DNA of 64,000 nt from Silanimonas lenta DSM 16282. GTDB taxonomy: Bacteria > Pseudomonadota > Gammaproteobacteria > Xanthomonadales > Xanthomonadaceae. A program made the position numbers and the translations under genes. Where the stretch lies: contig NZ_KE386845.1 in NCBI RefSeq assembly GCF_000429065.1, positions 28,216-92,215 on the forward strand, in the 5' to 3' direction. This document shows positions 63,192 through 64,000 of this stretch, piece after piece (position 1 is the stretch's first letter; each line of letters starts with the position of its first letter). The notes below the pieces were generated by a model. It was not told the DNA's origin. It saw only the letters and a program-made list of their open reading frames with translations, and did not search any database.

Positions 63192-64000
63192 TGTCCGGTC
63201 CGTCCGCCCTCGGCCGCCTGCTGCGGCCGGTGTTCGCGCTGCTGCTCGTTCTCTGCGCCCAGCCCGCCCTCGCGGTGATCAACTGCGAAATCCTCCCGGT
63301 CGGGCCCACCTTCCAGTCCGCCCTGACCGGCGAAACCATCGTCGTGCAGTACCAGATCACTGGTCTGGGCTGCGGCACCGTCATCACCACGAGCACGAAC
63401 ATCGTCTCGGATACCACGGGCAGCAGTGTGTCGCCGACGAGTGCCGCGGCCCCGCCCGGGGTCCAGGACGTCATTGCGGATATCGGGCCAACCCCGGGCA
63501 CCCTGGTGTTCCGCGTCACCTGCACCTCGGGCTGCTTTGGCTCCCCGGCCAACCTCGAGATCACCTACACCGTCAACGTCACCGCCCCGGTGCTGCGCAC
63601 CCTCGATCCGGTCGGCCCCACCAGCCTCACGGTCTTCGAGGGCGATACCCGCACCGTCTCGGTGATCGCCCTCGACGATGGCCTGCCTGCTGGAACGAAT
63701 GTCATCTGGAACGCCAGCGGGCCGGTGAGCATCAGCCCCACCAGCTCCAACACCAACCCCTCCACCGGCGAGGCCAGCACCGTGGCCACCTTCGGCCCGG
63801 GCACCGGCACGGCAACCATCGTCGGCACCCGCACGGATGCCATCGATGCCTTCGTCACCTACACCTTCAACGTGGTGGCGGTGCCGGTGCGCACCATCAG
63901 CGTGGTCTCCGGCAACGGCCAGAGCGGGCCTACCAACACCTCCCTGCCCGCTCCGCTCGTGATCGAGGCCCAGGACAACGGCCTTGCCGCGCCCGGCATC
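63192..64000 (+). CDS. Secreted Ig-like repeat protein (5' part, continues past window)
   Basis: At least 269 residues and open at the window end. Signal peptide about residues 1-28 (ends AQPALA|V). The mature start has four Cys (NCEIL, LGCGT, TCTSGC), then Thr/Ser/Val-rich beta domains. A unit recurs: TYTVNVTAPVLRTLDPVG and later TYTFNVVAVPVRTISVVSG, roughly 90 residues apart, and VSGNGQSGPTNTSLPAPLVIEAQDNG resembles group-1 bacterial Ig-like (Big_1) domains. Probably a large secreted or surface adhesin-like protein. Strong AGGAGG site decides the start. The full domain structure lies outside the window. Confidence 0.8.

Noticed and set aside
1..64000. CRISPR array, prophage, insertion sequence or integrase
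   Set aside because: I saw no regularly spaced repeats, no transposase or integrase motifs and no terminal inverted repeats.

Overview
The window is about 70% G+C, very densely packed and entirely chromosomal in character. I see no insertion sequence, prophage, integrase or CRISPR array. The gene content (RlmKL, RlmD, YdbH/DUF1318 proteins, methylthioinosine phosphorylase beside nagZ, an rpoE-rseA-rseC-mucD operon, holB followed by pilZ, Kdo kinase) indicates a Gammaproteobacterium. A fatty-acid cluster lacking plsX, together with the DUF2007 and DUF6165 proteins, points to Xanthomonadales/Lysobacterales. That placement is inference from gene content only.

Layout. 0-6 kb: the end of an aldehyde dehydrogenase, a complete ABC exporter, a GGDEF protein with a degenerate active site, and a large unknown membrane protein read leftward. 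5.8-13 kb (leftward): purine and cell-wall salvage genes (MTI phosphorylase, hpt, nagZ), a CYTH phosphatase, rlmD, and an envelope pair (DUF1318 lipoprotein and YdbH-like protein). An orphan receiver-Hpt protein is divergent from the pair. 13.6-22.4 kb (leftward): recO, era, rnc, DUF4845, lepB, lepA, then mucD, rseC, rseA, rpoE behind a recognisable sigma-E promoter. 22.5-30.2 kb (rightward): a beta-oxidation multienzyme translationally coupled to a putrescine ABC importer (potFGHI), then a secreted alpha-amylase with operator-like palindromes upstream. 30.2-35.6 kb: two methyltransferases and a small hydrolase leftward; an AmpD-type amidase, tesB and a DUF2007 protein rightward.

35.7-47.1 kb is one long leftward block: yceD-rpmF, terminator, fabH, a kinase-like gene, fabD, fabG, acpP, terminator-like hairpin, fabF, pabB, pabC, mltG, tmk, holB, pilZ. 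It links fatty-acid synthesis, folate precursor synthesis, peptidoglycan trimming, dTMP/DNA polymerase III and type IV pili. 47-53 kb: a small membrane protein, an ArnT-like glycosyltransferase, and a MoxR-DUF58-transglutaminase operon. 53-56.6 kb: HIT protein, recR, ybaB and dnaX leftward, then tRNA-Ser(GGA) and the 4.5S SRP RNA rightward. 56.6-60.8 kb: metallo-beta-lactamase-fold protein, Kdo kinase, heptosyltransferase, DUF6165 protein and acyltransferase, consistent with LPS core work. 61-64 kb: tRNA-Ser(CGA), an exported caspase-like protease with Sel1 repeats, and divergently the start of a large secreted Ig-like repeat protein that runs off the window.

Most neighbouring same-strand genes overlap by 1 to 11 nt (ATGA, GTGA, TTGA, TGATG), so many starts were chosen by overlap and family length rather than by ribosome binding site. 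No gene-free stretch exceeds 300 bases; the longest, between rpmF and fabH (169 nt) and between dnaX and tRNA-Ser (156 nt), hold a terminator and a promoter respectively. The least explained items are the exported caspase/Ig-like pair, the 814-residue protein beside the salvage genes, the kinase-like protein inside the fab cluster that lacks its catalytic Asp, and the coupling of a beta-oxidation enzyme to putrescine uptake.
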